Assembly (NCBI GenBank): GCA_907165275.2 | Contig: OU015649.1 | Location: forward strand, 14,290,001 to 14,354,000 | DNA length: 64,000 bases | Reading direction: 5' to 3' | From: Zygaena filipendulae | Taxonomy: Eukaryota > Arthropoda > Insecta > Lepidoptera > Zygaenidae | Shown here: positions 11,801 through 24,220 of the stretch, one piece after another | How positions within the stretch are numbered: position 1 is the first letter of the stretch | Layout: every line of letters begins with the position of its first letter | Notes under the pieces: model-generated | What the model saw: only the letters and a program-made list of their open reading frames with translations | Database searches by the model: none | Told to the model about the DNA's origin: nothing | Program-made: the position numbers and the translations under genes

Positions 11801-13310
11801 ACGATTTTTTTTAACAATATCTAGAGTAAATGTTAGATTTTAACAGCTCTAGGTATATCGTCAGATATCTAGAGTGATCCGCCGCAAACAGGGTGGCCCC
11901 GTAGACTATACTTCTTCCCATAATCGCTGCTTCCAGACACGTCGGTGGCTGTAGGTTGTAAAAATTGCTCCGTACATCATAAATTCTCCGACAATATTCA
12001 ATTAAAGGGCGTGTTGCCGTAAATTTTTTGGGGAGGACCAACCGATATACGGCACGTGTGTGACTTTAACATGTAATTATTTTTTCGGTGTGTGTCGTAA
12101 TATCTGGGGATCTACACTAATTCAACGAAAAACTAAATTACGCTCATTTCTTACCATGCAATGGTACCATATTCGTTTCGAAACTTCGTTTAGTTTGACG
12201 TTTAAATTCTATTAAATGGTCTTTCTGTGCTAAATTAAATTTTTGCTCTATTTACACACTCCATCCAGATAACTCTACCACGGCAGTCTGTCGATCAAGT
12301 TCGCAAAGCAAAAGTTTCACTACTGAGTACCTACCAAAGAACATAGCAAATTGCCTTTTTAACAACTGGAAAACATTAAAAACGAAGATGCTATGATTTA
12401 AAGATATCAAAAGGATTTGGTATGCAGTAAAATCTTATTGTATTTTATTAACGGAGAGGTTATCTGGGTATAAGTTATTAGAGTCGAGGAAATCTGTTCT
12501 TGGTTCCTAGTTTTTAATTAATTAGGGTTTTTAAAATATCAACCAGAATAGAAACCACCTGATAATGATGAGGTTACGGGATATTTAAGCCGTTTATTTT
12601 TCTTTCTAAATTGAATATAAAATAAAAAAAATCACCCATGAAAGATGGCGGTCCGATCATTTATTTCCATGTCGAAAAAAAGGGTTAAAAATGGATTTTG
12701 TTGTGTTACAAGGTGCTGTATAATTGGACAATAATTTCGGTTTTTCGTATGCTCAAGAAAATATATGACATTTCAAGCTGATTTCTTCGGTTTCCTCCAA
12801 GAGCTCCGAGAAAGTTCTTGCAAGCTATAGTAAGCTCCGTGGCTTGCAAGTTCAATCCGTACAACGAAGCATTTTAATAGAAAAACATCGATGTAATTTA
12901 ATTTTACTTGAAACTGGCTAAATGCATTATATGCGAAAGTCCATAAAAAACACACATGCCTTCAGCTAAAATATTTCAGCTCTAATTTACTGAAATACAC
13001 AATTTATCGGTAACGAAGTGTAAATGATAATAATATTGTTTTATATTGCCGTAGGTTTACCTTTGAAACGAGCAAAATATAATATCAAAATGGTAGTAGG
13101 TAGGTAGGTACACGACCCAGACTTGCAAAGGGCACATTGATTAATTAGGCGGCGAAAACACAAACATGACATTTGCCGATAGTCTTTATACTCGTATAAA
13201 GGACTGTACTAACTTTTTTCTGCCGAATTGAACAGAACCGAATGTAGGTAAACGAAAGTGTGTTTGTTTTTAAACTATCCAAATACTAAGATTCATCAAA
13301 ATTAATTTAA
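11801..13310. other. Unassigned intergenic stretch
   Basis: No gene is recognised. A minus-strand frame at 11811-12041 and another at 12773-12955 lack known motifs. A GTAGGTAGGTAGGTAC microsatellite is present near 13097. Confidence 0.4.
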
Positions 13311-13490
13311 CTGACAGCGTGCTACTGGCGAGTTTGTTGCGCCGCTTCTTCTCTTCAGCCATAGCACTAGGAAACTGTGAAGGTTGGATATTTTTTGGGT
13401 GGGTTAAATGTAACTTTATGACGTCAAAAAGATCCACATTATGGACCAAATTTGAATAAATAACTTAACTTTGACTTATTTCGTTCATTA
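13311..13490 (+). mobile_element. LINE 3' end fragment
   Basis: The phrase GGCGAGTTTGTTGCGCCGCT then TCTTCTCTTCAGCC, ending in GAATAAATAACTTAACTTTG, is a common lepidopteran LINE 3' end whose terminus carries AATAAAT and TTGACTT units. No reverse transcriptase is left. Confidence 0.65.
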
Positions 13491-13549
13491 TACGTTTAAG
13501 CGTAAGACTTTGTCAGGGGCAAAGTGAATGCTTCCACGATGATCTTGCT

Positions 13550-13715
13550 CTTCCCGCGGTTTCACCCGCATTAATTTTGGAGTTCACGCGGTTATTCCAG
13601 AATGAAAGTACAATATTATGTCCTTTTCTGAATCCCTGACAACGTGTATGCCAAATTCGTTGATGATTAGTTGAGTAATTAAGGCGTAAAAGCGTAATAA
13701 ATAAATAAATATTAA
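13550..13715 (-). mobile_element. Helitron fragment
   Basis: CCCGCGGTTTCACCCGCATTAATTTTGGAG is recognisable in two adjoining pieces, followed by CCCTGACAACGTGTATGCCAAATTCG and a GCGTAAAAGCGTAA block. These are the same blocks as in 54976-55174. The terminal CTAG is lost. Confidence 0.7.
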
Positions 13716-13849
13716 CCTCAAATTCGAATTTATAATAATGGTTAGGATTTTCATACTTACCACATTCAAAGCGAGCGTCAGAATCACACAATATGGTTCT
13801 CATTAGTTGGTACAGTCCTTAGTACCCCTGCGTTGAAATCGCATTTGCT

Positions 13850-13912
13850 GGGCGACACGACGCGCCCCGGTGTCGTCACGGTGACGTCATCGTCACGGTA
13901 ACGCCCCACTTT
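13850..13912. promoter_or_regulatory. CRE-like cluster in a GC-rich patch
   Basis: A perfect CRE palindrome TGACGTCA at about 13882 sits among three GTCACGGT-type repeats within 40 bases. The patch is clearly GC-richer than its flanks. It could bind CREB/ATF-type factors, or be a chance or transposon-derived site. No start of transcription can be seen. Confidence 0.3.
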
Positions 13913-14225
13913 GTCTCAAGCATTCCGGCAGCGAATGTGACCACATTTGTAACACGCCTCGACCACACTCCTCGTCCATATGTCATTCGCTCTTGAGTAC
14001 ATCGAAGTGGTCAAAGAATATAATGCCACTTGGAGCTCAGCAAAACTGGAAAATTAAGTGGTTTCTGTGAAGTTAATCGATAATTCTAGGAGATATATCT
14101 GCTCTATATGTATAGGTATTTATTATCAAAATAGGTACGAGTTGGCATAATATGATCACATAAGAAAATGATCGATTGAAGAATTTATTCAGACGCTGCG
14201 TCTAAGTAAGTCTTTGTGCTAGCTA

Positions 14226-14709
14226 TCTATACTTATAATAAACTGTAGAGAGGTCAATTCTGTACATTGAATATAATAATATTCAAAATTAATATTGGAG
14301 GATGAATGGCGATCGATACTAATGTCAAAAATGCAATCAGTAATTTTTTTGTCTGTCTGTCTGCGTGTATGTGCACGCATGGGTCAAAAACTACTGAAGG
14401 GATTTTAACCAAACTTGGTACGATTGTAGTCCAAACTCCTGGGCAGATTATAGGCTATATAACATAACGCTAAGATATATAGGAGCTGAGCAGTGACGAT
14501 AAATTTGAAGCAAGTCGGATGAAAATGCGCTTTCGAGCTCTTATCCTCGCATACGTTTACTCAATCACGCAAAAACGGCTCAACGGATTTGGATGAAATT
14601 TTGGCATGCACATTTTCAGGGGTGCAGAGAAGGACATAGGGTACTTTTATCCCGGAATTCCCGCGGTAACTCCGAAATTACCGCGGGTGAAACCGCGGGG
14701 CACAGCTGT
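14226..14709 (+). mobile_element. Helitron-like element, about 480-bp subfamily
   Basis: The 5' end TCTATACTTATAATAAACTG is preceded by A. The 3' end has the hairpin CCGCGGGTGAAACCGCGG and then GGCACAGCTGT, where the usual CTAG has become CTGT. It matches 30015-30492 over its whole length, including a (TCTG)n tract and TACTCAATCACGCAAAAACG. It is non-autonomous, with no Rep/helicase frame. Confidence 0.85.
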
Positions 14710-14894
14710 AGGTAATATAAGGTTTGTTTTGTGGTAATTCACCAACCAAGAGGTTAAAGAGAATGAAACGTGAGCTAACTTTACGACAAAAACGACCACG
14801 ACAAACAGATTTGGATAAACATACAACAAACATTCAAATTTAATATTGAGAGCGGTTTGTCCAAACCTTAACTTATTTCAACATTGTTACACTG

Positions 14895-15055
14895 CCAGCT
14901 ATTCCCCTCGGTTTCACCTACGTTAATTTCGGAGTTCCCGTGGAAATTTTGGGACAAAAGTACCCTGTGTTCTCTCTGTACCCCTGACAGCGTATATGAA
15001 AAGTTTCACGATTTTCGGTTAAGCCGTTAAGCCGTGAAAACGTAACAAACCAACG
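14895..15055 (-). mobile_element. Helitron fragment
   Basis: AGCTATTCCCCTCGGTTTCACC, read in two parts, and the following CCCTGACAGCGTATATG with GCCGTGAAAACGTAACAAAC match the short Helitron family in reverse orientation. The terminus is mutated. Confidence 0.7.
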
Positions 15056-15382
15056 AACTCACATCCGCATTTACCTTATTTATTTCATCTTCCTAATTCA
15101 ACATAATGCTTAAAAATAACTTTCCAAATTATCAATTTTACATTGTATTGACACTATGTCAATACGAAAAGTTCCTTAGAGAAAATTTTACGTGAAAAGA
15201 GCCTAAAGTGGGCTATAACTTCACGGATAGTCACGGATAGGGTGGCTGGTGATATACAGCCCAATATCAGCAACCACCGTGACGTGGAGGGAATACGAGC
15301 ATTACCAACATTACACTTGAACTCGAGTGCCCGCGGTCCGTGCACGAGTGGGAGTGGGCCTAGGCCCCAGGGCATCTTTCCT

Positions 15383-15890
15383 GAGCCCTTATTCACTATG
15401 ACCATAACACGCCGCGCTAAGATAAGATGCCGCAAAAACTGTATTTCTCTCGTAATCAAAGAAGCTTTACTGCAAAAAAATACATTTACGTTTCTTATGG
15501 CATAAAGAATAATAATTTCTAATATCTTGGCATCTAGAACGTTTGGAAATGCGTTTTTTGAGACGCGCGTTTTAGGCAGGGTGTGTGGGGCACAGTGACC
15601 TGTGACTGATACGGCTTGATATCTTGATTTATTTGTTTATTGGATAACAGGGTGATTGTATGATTGATGTTGTGGTCGGCACGGGACGCGGCTGGCGAGC
15701 CGATGCGTTTGTTATTAGATGATAATGGATTAATTGATAGTCTACCGACGCCCGTGACCGACACGAATCGACTGCCGCGACCGGGCCGTAGGAAAGCGGC
15801 TCGATCGCGCAAATCGCTGTCGAAAGCAGTGTTCGGTTTCACGCAGTGGACCGAACACTGGGAATGTTGTTGGTCATAGTGAATAAGGGC
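15383..15890 (+). mobile_element. TIR element with GCCCTTATTCACTATGACCA ends
   Basis: The left end GAGCCCTTATTCACTATGAC faces an inverted copy at 15869-15890. CCT stands on both outer sides (15380-15382 and 15891-15893), suggesting a 3- or 4-bp target duplication. The left 200 bases match the shorter copy at 34501-34729. The centre (about 15600-15865) is absent from that copy and is GC-rich. The superfamily is unresolved. This may be closer to the parental element, or a copy that captured host sequence. Confidence 0.8.
15664..15879 (+). CDS. Unidentified small ORF inside a TIR element
   Basis: A 71-codon frame runs through the GC-rich centre of the TIR element and ends near its right terminus. 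It includes LIDSLPTPVTDTNRLPRPG and a basic RRKAARSRKS stretch that could bind nucleic acid. No family is recognised. The opposite strand also stays open over the same region for 149 codons, so the openness may come from base composition. It could be a transposase exon remnant, captured host sequence or chance. Confidence 0.25.
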   Translation: MMLWSARDAAGEPMRLLLDDNGLIDSLPTPVTDTNRLPRPGRRKAARSRKSLSKAVFGFTQWTEHWECCWS

Positions 15891-15899
15891 CCTGCTGTG

Positions 15900-16154
15900 T
15901 TTTATGACCTCGCGCAATGGACCCCCGCTGCAGTTTTTCTGTAGCAAATCACTTTGGGTAAGTATACCACCCGAAGTCATCATACAGCTGTAGGGATAAT
16001 ACGTATATTAATAGAAGGTCAAATCGGTACCGATTTGAGGCCATAATTTTGTATGTATGGGAAGTGGGTTAAAATCGGAAGGTTAAGGAAAAAGTTCAAT
16101 TTAATAAAACAATGTTGTTTCACACCTATAATGATTAGCGAATAGGTTTGTCTT
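15900..16154. other. Unassigned short spacer
   Basis: This lies between two TIR elements. It contains a small palindrome AAATCGGTACCGATTT at about 16021 and no gene signal. Confidence 0.4.
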
Positions 16155-16393
16155 ACCGCCGCACTCAGAGTCGACTTTAATGATTACTTAGTCAAGTATA
16201 GATTTTTAAAACAAAACTGCAGCAATTAGACAACTTAAATAAATTAATGTTAATTGGCATTTAACAAATTAAGTTACATCTCATTAAATGCCAATTAACA
16301 TTAATTTACTGAACGTCTCTTATTACGGCAGTTTTGTTTTAAAAATCTATACTTAACTGGGTAATAATTAAAGTCGACTCTGAGTGCGGCCGT
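16155..16393. mobile_element. Palindromic MITE, CCGCACTCAGAGTCG family
   Basis: Almost the whole element is an inverted repeat. ACCGCCGCACTCAGAGTCGA on the left faces TCGACTCTGAGTGCGGCCGT on the right, and AATGTTAATTGGCATTT in the middle faces AAATGCCAATTAACATT. The arms are about 110 bp. Further copies lie at 29173-29319, 35041-35193 and 49857-50098. It is non-coding; the target duplication is unclear (TAA-like). Confidence 0.9.
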
Positions 16394-16429
16394 AAGTGTA
16401 GTTTTAATTAGTTATGATGAATATAATGC

Positions 16430-16628
16430 TTTGCCTGTAAGCAGTTGGTGTGCCAATAAAAGAAATAAAGAAATAAATAATAAACGATGATTCAAAGTTT
16501 GACTGGAAGAAATCCCCACTCGGGATAAGTCCCCCTTTGAACATAAATTACCTTCTTAATTTTAATTTTGGCAATTTGTGAAAACTTTGTTTATGTTCAA
16601 TAAAGTACCCTTACAAACAAACAAATAA
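16430..16628 (+). mobile_element. LINE 3' end fragment
   Basis: The block GAAATCCCCACTCGGGATAA, CCCCCTTTGAACATAAATTA and TTTATGTTCAATAAAGTACC ends in an (ACAA)n tail. The same block appears in reverse at 45012-45135. An AATAAA lies near the end. The product region is absent. Confidence 0.65.
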
Positions 16629-16629
16629 A

Positions 16630-17386
16630 AAGTTTTTATAGAATATAAATAAACCGTAGCAACCGATCTTTAGTTTGTTCATACATTTACTTTACAGACT
16701 TAAGGCATTAGAAATAACTCATTTTCTTAATTTTTAATAACATAAAATTCAAATTATAAAAACTTATAATATTTTAACGGTTCTGCCCCATGCCAGGTCC
16801 AAAACCGGGTATACCGTATACCCAAATCTTGCTTGCTGACACATTAAATTTTCTGGTTCAGGGGTCTTAAAACGAACCAAGCCCACTTTTAAGAGACAAC
16901 TTCAAAATCTTAATTCATACGGCTGGATATTATCTTTGCGGGAATGAGTAACAAACATCCATATAAATTGTAAACTATCGCGTTTATAATATTACTAAGA
17001 ATATAATATTACTAAGAATTTGAAACAAAATTATATTATCAACCCGTGTTGCCGGGTGGTTTTTGCACATAAAACTATTCATCAGGCACTCAAACAATCA
17101 TTAACTGGCTCTAACTTCCTTTGCAACGGTATCGCGCCTGCCCCGCCTACATGTCCTGTCTATAATTTATTTGCTCTGTGTTTATACCATACAGAGTGGG
17201 CACAACGATATTATAAAGGCATAACGTGCGAAGTGCGAACCCAGCATCAGGTGACGTCACACAAGGGCCGCAGCCTCGCAGCCGTATCTATGAAAATTCA
17301 ATTTGCTCCGGCCGACGTGTTTTTGTCCTGCAGCGTAGAATGGACGCCGCATCTATTAGTATTTGCATTGCACTGAAAGCAATCTG
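16630..17386. other. Flank of the foldback element, unassigned
   Basis: The first half is AT-rich. The part at 17030-17386 is GC-richer and holds a 118-codon plus-strand frame (17020-17376) without recognisable domains, a TATTATAAAGG box-like string near 17210 and a TGACGTCA site near 17254. A promoter is possible but unsupported. Alternatively it is ordinary unique DNA in which the large element inserted. Confidence 0.35.
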
Positions 17387-17396
17387 CAATGCAAAC
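17387..17396 (+). repeat. Left 10-bp direct repeat, CAATGCAAAC
   Basis: This decamer is repeated exactly at 25786-25795, just outside the other end of the large foldback element. It is the best candidate for a target-site duplication. Its 10-bp length fits Mutator/Foldback-type insertion (9-10 bp). Confidence 0.7.
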
Positions 17397-17402
17397 ATGT
17401 TG

Positions 17403-19443
17403 GTGAACTTGGCATATCATTTGCCAGCAGATCAATTTTTTTTTAGAGTTCTGTTCGCATGCAGCTGAGTTCTAGAGTTCCTGATACTTTTTAGAAATAG
17501 TTCCGGCGTTTAAACCTGAAAAAAACGCTGTTGAAAAAATGATCTGCTAACTTCCCGTAGCAGATCATTTTCCGGAAAATCAAAAATAAAAGCGATTTTC
17601 TTTTGCGTTAAGGTTAGTTGTGGAGTTCCTGATACTTTTCAGAAATAGTTCTGGCGGTCTTACCCTAAAAAAATCAATCCGTAAATATGGGTCTAGAAGT
17701 AAAAATAATTAGATTTTAATCGTAATAAAAGGGTTTTAAAGCTGTTTTGAGGCAAGAAACCTTTTGTTTCTTAATGTTCGATATCAGCACTCTAGAATAG
17801 AACTAGAATTAGGTGCAGAACTCCCGTTAAAGAGCCAGCAGATCATAGTACAAAAGTAAAAAAGTATAAAGATAAATTTTAAGTGCTTTCACCAATGCGT
17901 GGACTGGACGTGGAGGCCGGAACTACCTCGTTTCTCACAGATAAGTATCAGAACTTCGATACAGAAGTGGATCGCAAACCAGAACTCCCGTTTAAAATCC
18001 AGCAGATCATGGTAGAGTAGTAAAAAAATTAAAAAATATATTATTTTAACAGTTCCAATAGTACGTGGAGGCCGGAAATCCCTTGTTTCTCACAGATCAG
18101 CATCAGAACTCCGATACAGAAGTGGATCCGAGACCAGGATTCCCGTTTAAAGTCCAGCAGATCATGGTAGAGTAGTTAAAAAGTTAAAAAATATTTATTT
18201 AACAGTTCCACTAGCACGTGGAGGCCGGAACTCCTTTGTTCCTCACAGATCAGTATCAGAACTTCGATACAGAAGTGGATCGTGAACCAGAACTCCCGTT
18301 TAAAATCCAGCAGATCATGGTAGAGCAGGTAAAAAGTTAAAGAATTTTAATTTAACAGTTGCACTACCATGTGGAGGCCGGAACTCCTTTGTTTCTTAAA
18401 GATCAGCATCAGCACTCCGATACGGAAGTGGATCCGAGACCAGAACTCCCGTTTAAAATCCAGCAGATCATAGTAAAGTAGTAAAAAAATTAAAAAAAAA
18501 ATATTTTAACAGTTGCACTAGCACGTGGAAGCCGGAACTCCTTTGTTTCTCACATATCAGTATCAGAACTTCGATACAGAAGTAGATCCAAAACCAGAAC
18601 TCCCGTTTAAAATCCAGCAGATCATAGTAGAGTAGTAAAAAAAATAAAAATAAAAAAATTTAACAGTTCCACTAGCACGTGGAAGCCGGAACTCCTTTGT
18701 TTCTCACATATTAGTATCAGAACTTCAATACAGAAGTAGATCCAAAACCAGAACTCCTGTTTAAAATCCAGCAGATCATAGTAGAGTAGTAAAAAAAATA
18801 AAAAAATAAAATTTTAACAGTTTCACTAGAACGTGGAGGTCGGAACTCCATTGTTTCTCACAGATCAGTATAAGAACTTCGATACAGAAGTGAATCGCAA
18901 ACCAGAACTCCTGTTTAAAATCCAGCAGATCATGGTAGAGTAATTAAAAAATTAAAAAAATATTATTTTAACAGATCCAATAGCACGTGGAGACCGGAAC
19001 TCCTTTGTTTCTCAAATATCAGTAACATAACTTTGATACAGAAGTGGATCCAAAACCAGAACTCCCGTTTAAAATCCAGCAGATCATGGTAGAGTAGTTA
19101 AAAAATTAAAAAAATATTATTTTAACAGTTCCAATAGCACGTGAAGGCCGGAACTCCTTTGTTTCTCACATATCAGTACCAGAACTTTGATACAAAAGTG
19201 GATCCAAAACCAGAACTCCCGTTTAAAATCCAGCAGATCATAGTAGAGTTTAAAAAAGGTAAAGAATATTAATTTAACAGTTTCACTAGCACGTGAAGGC
19301 CGAAACTCCTTTGTTTCCCACATATCAGCACCAGAACTTTGATACAAAAGTGGATCCAAAACCAGAACTCCAGTTTAAAACCCAGCAGATCATGGTTTCC
19401 AAAATGTTAAAAGTTAAAAATATTATTTTGATAGTTTGACGTA
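17403..19443 (+). repeat. Left arm of the foldback element
   Basis: After about 430 bases of unique terminal sequence come eleven units marked by CCAGCAGATCAT at 17836, 18000, 18155, 18308, 18461, 18615, 18769, 18923, 19077, 19231 and 19383. The spacing is 164 once and then 152-155. Each unit carries GCCGGAACTCCTTTGTTTCT-type sequence, GATACAGAAGTGGATC and AGAACTCCCGTTTAAAATCC. The inner border is AGTTTGACGTA at 19443. Confidence 0.9.
17538..17569 (+). repeat. Subterminal hairpin in left arm
   Basis: AATGATCTGCTA and TAGCAGATCATT form a perfect 12-bp stem around an 8-base loop. The mirrored copy lies at about 25614-25645. The stem contains the AGCAGATCAT motif that recurs in every arm unit, suggesting a protein-binding or structural role. 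Confidence 0.75.
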
Positions 19444-22400
19444 TCACACTTATATGTTTGAGATTAAAAAAATCATATTTAATTATAGGATACAGCCAGA
19501 GATGGAAACTCTTTTCTATAGAGTGCAGGACCACTAATTCTCTCGATTACACCTCCTAATGAGACCGGAACTCACATAAAAATATCAGCATATCACACTT
19601 TTATGTTTGAGATTAAAAAAATCATATTTAATTATAGGATACCGCCAAAGATGGGAACTCTTTTCTATAGAGTGCAAGGCCACTAATTCTCTCGATCGAA
19701 CCTTCTGCTGTGACCGGAACTCACATAAAAATATCAGCATATCACACTTATATGTTTGAGATTAAAAAAATCATATTTAATTTTAGGATACAGCCAGAGA
19801 TGGGAACTCTTTTCGATAGGGTGTAAGACCACTAATTCTCTCGACTACACCTCCCAATGAGACCGGAACTCACATGAAAATATCAGCATATCACACTTAT
19901 ATGGTTGAGATTAAAAAAAATCATATTTAATTTTAGGATACAGCCAGAGATGGGAACTCTTTTCGATAGGGTGTGAGACCACTAATTCTCTCGACTACAC
20001 CTCCCAATGAGACCGGAACTCACATAAAAATATCAGCATATCACACTTTTATGTTTGAGATTAAAAAAATCATATTTAATTATAGGATACAGCCAGAGAT
20101 GGGAACTCTTTTCGATAGGGTGTAAGACCACTAATTTTCTCGACTACACCTCCCAATGAGACCGAAACTCACATGAAAATATCAGCATATCACACTTATA
20201 TGTTTGAGATTTAAAAAAATCATATTTAATTTTAGGATACAGCCAGAAATGGTAACTCTTTTCGATAGGGTGTAAGACCACTAATTCTCTCGACTACACC
20301 TCCCAATGAGACCGGAACTCACATAAAAATATCAGCATATCACACTTTTATGTTTGAGATTAAAAAAATCATATTTAATTATAGGATACAGCCAGAGATT
20401 GGAACTCTTTTCGATAGGGTGTAAGATCACTAATTCTCTCAACTACACCTCCCACTGAGACCGGAACTCACATAAAAATATCAGCATATCACACTTATAT
20501 GTTTGAGATTAAAAAAATCATATTTAATTTTAGGATGCAGCCAGAGATGGGAACTCTTTTCGATAGGGTGTAAGACCACTAATTCTCTCGACTACACCTC
20601 CCAATGAGACCGGAACTCACATAAAAATATCAGCATATCACACTTATATGTTTGGGATTTGAAAAATTCATATTTAATTATAGGATACAGCCAGAGATGG
20701 GAACTCTTTTCGATAGAGTGTGAGACCACTGATTTTCTCGACTACACCTCCCAATGAGACCGGAACTCACATAAAAATATCAGCATATCACACTTTTATG
20801 TTTGAGATTAAAAAAATCATATTTAATTATAGGATACAGCCAGAGATGGGAACTCTTTTCGATAGGGTGTAAGACCACTAATTCTCTTTACTACACCTCC
20901 CATTGAGACCGGAACTCACATAAAAATATCAGCATATCACACTTATATGTTTGGGATTTGAAAAATTCATATTTAATTATAGGATACAGCCAGAGATGGG
21001 AACTCTTTTCGATAGGGTGTAAGACCACTAATTCTCTCGATTACACCTCCCAATGAGACCGGAACTCACATAAAAATATCAGCATATCACACTTATATGT
21101 TTGGGATTTGAAAAATTCATATTTAATTATAGGATACAGCCAGAGATGGGAACTCTTTTCGATAGGGTGTAAGACCACTAATTCTCTCGACTACACCTCC
21201 CAATGAGACCGGAACTCACATGAAAATATCAGCATATCACACTTATATGTTTGAGATTTAAAAAAATCATATTTAATTTTAGGATACAGCCAGAGATGGG
21301 AACTCTTTTCGATAGAGTATGAGACCACTAATTTTCTCGACTACACCTCCCAATGAGACCGGAACTCACATAAAAATATCAGCATATCACACTTTTATGT
21401 TTGGGATTTGAAAATTCATATTTAATTATAGGATACAGCCAGAGATGGGAACTCTTTTCGATAGGGTGTAAGACCACTAATTCTCTCGACTACACCTCCC
21501 AATGAGACCGGAACTCACATAAAAATATCAGCATATCACACATATGTTTGGGATTTGAAAAATTCATATTTAATTATAGGATACAGCCAGAGATGGGAAC
21601 TCTTTTCGATAGAGTGTAAGACCACTAATTCTCTCGACTACACTTCCCAATGAGACCGGAACTCATATGAAAATATCAGCATATCACACTTATATGTTTG
21701 AGATTTAAAAAAATCATATTTAATTTTAGGATACAGCCAGAGATGGGAATTCTTTTCGATAGAGTGTGAGACCACTGATTTTCTCGACTACACCTCCCAA
21801 TGAGACCGGAACTCACATAAAAATATTAGCATATCACACTTTTATGTTTGAGATTAAAAAAATCATATTTAATTATAGGATACAGCCAGAGATGGGAACT
21901 CTTTTCGATAGGGTGTAAGACCACTAATTCTCTTTACTACACCTCCCATTGAGACCGGAACTCACATAAAAATATCAGCATATCACACTTATATGTTTGA
22001 GATTTAAAAAAATCATATTTAATTTTAGGATACAGCCAGAAATGGTAACTCTTTTCGATAGGGTGTAAGACCACTAATTCTCTCGACTACACCTCCCAAT
22101 GAGACCGGAACTCACATAAAAATATCAGCATATCACACTTTTATGTTTGAGATTAAAAAATCATATTTAATTATAGGATACAGCCAGAGATGGGAACTCT
22201 TTTCGATAGGGTGTAAGACCACTAATTCTCTCAACTACACCTCCCACTGAGACCGGAACTCACATAAAAATATCAGCATATCACACTTATATGTTTGAGA
22301 TTAAAAAAATCATATTTAATTTTAGGATACAGCCAGAGATGGGAACTCTTTTCGATAGGGTGTAAGACCACTAATTCTCTCGACTACACCTCCCAATGAG

Positions 22401-24220
22401 ACCGGAACTCACATAAAAATATCAGCATATAACACTTATATGTTTGGGATTTGAAAAATTCATATTTAATTATAGGATACAGCCAGAGATGGGAACTCTT
22501 TTCGATAGGGTGAAAAACCACGAATTCTCTCGACTACACCTCCCAATGAGACCGGAACTCACATAAAAATATCAGCATATCACACTTTTATGTTTGAGAT
22601 TAAAAAAATCATATTTAGTTATAGGATACAGCCAGAGATGGGAACTCTTTTCGATAGGGTGTAAGACCACTAATTCTCTCGACTACACCTCCCAATGAGA
22701 CCGGAACTCATATGAAAATATCAGCATATCACACTTATACGTTTGAGATTTAAAAAAATCATATTTAATTTTAGGATACAGCCAGAAATAGGAACTCTTT
22801 TCGATAGAGTGTGAGACCACTGATTTTCTCGACTACACCTCCCAATGAGACCGGAACTCACATAAAAATATCAGCATATCACACTTTTATGTTTGGGATT
22901 TGAAAAATTCATATTTAATTATAGGATACAGCCAGAGATGGGAACTCTTTTCGATAGGGTGTAAGACCACTAGTTCTCTCGACTACACCTCCCAATGAGA
23001 CCGGAACTCACATAAAAATATCAGCATATCACACTTATATGTTTGAGATTAAAAAAATCATATTTAATTTTAGGATACAGCCAGAGATGGGAACTCTTTT
23101 CGATAGGGTGTAAGACCACTAATTCTCTCGACTACACCTCCCAATGAGACCGGAACTCACATTAAAATTTCAGCATATCACACTTTTATGTTTGAGATTA
23201 AAAAAATCATATTTAATTATAGGATACAGCCAAAGATGGGAACTCTTTTCTATAGAGTGCAAGGCCACTAATTCTCTCGATCGAACCTTCTGCTGTGACC
23301 GGAACTCACATAAAAATATCAGCATATCACACTTATATGTTTGAGATTTAAAAAAATCATATTTAATTTTAGGATACAGCCAGAGATGGGAACTCTTTTC
23401 GATAGAGTGTGAGACCACTAATTTTCTCGACTACACCTCCCAATGAGACCGGAACTCACATAAAAATATCAGCATATCACACTTTTATGTTTGGGATTTG
23501 AAAATTCATATTTAATTATAGGATACAGCCAGAGATGGGAACTCTTTTCGATAGGGTGTAAGACCACTAATTCTCTCGACTACACCTCCCAATGAGACCG
23601 GAACTCACATAAAAATATCAGCATATCACACATATGTTTGGGATTTGAAAAATTCATATTTAATTATAGGATACAGCCAGAGATGGGAACTCTTTTCGAT
23701 AGGGTGTAAGACCACTAGTTCTCTCGACTACACCTCCCAATGAGACCGGAACTCACATAAAAATATCAGCATATCACACTTTTATGTTTGAGATAAAAAA
23801 AATCATATTTAATTATAGGATACAGCCAAAGATGGGAACTCTTTTCTATAGAGTGCAAGGCCACTAATTCTCTCGATCGAACCTTCTGCTGTGACCGGAA
23901 CTCACATAAAAATATCAGCATATCACATTTATATGTTTGAGATTAAAAAAATCATATTTAATTATAGGATACAGCCAGAGATGGGAACTCTTTTCGATAG
24001 GGTGTAAGACCACTAATTCTCTCGACTACACCTCCCAATGAGACCGGAACTCACATGAAAATATCAGCATATCACACTTATATGTTTGAGATTTAAAAAA
24101 ATCATATTTAATTTTAGGATACAACCAAAGATGGGAACTCTTTTCGATAGAGTGTGAGATCACTGATTTTCTCGACTACACCTCCCAATGAGACCGGAAC
24201 TCACATAAAAACTCCAAATA
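19444..24220 (+). repeat. Core satellite, about 32 units of 149 bp
   Basis: Units run in one direction and each holds GACCGGAACTCACATAAAAA, TATCAGCATATCACACTT, ATAGGATACAGCCAGAGATG and GGAACTCTTTTCGATAGGGT. Phases of GACCGGAACTCACAT at 19563, 19712, 19861, 20011 and so on to 24192 give 149-150 bp. Unit types differ after ATGTTTG (GAGATTAAA, GAGATTTAAA, GGGATTTGAAA) and in TTATATG versus TTTTATG. Shared rare variants show segmental duplications of 7, 12 and 14 units. No coding potential is visible. Confidence 0.93.

Noticed and set aside
17836..19390. CRISPR-like array of regular repeats
   Set aside because: The whole 154-bp unit is conserved, not a short repeat with unique spacers, and the setting is a eukaryotic transposon.
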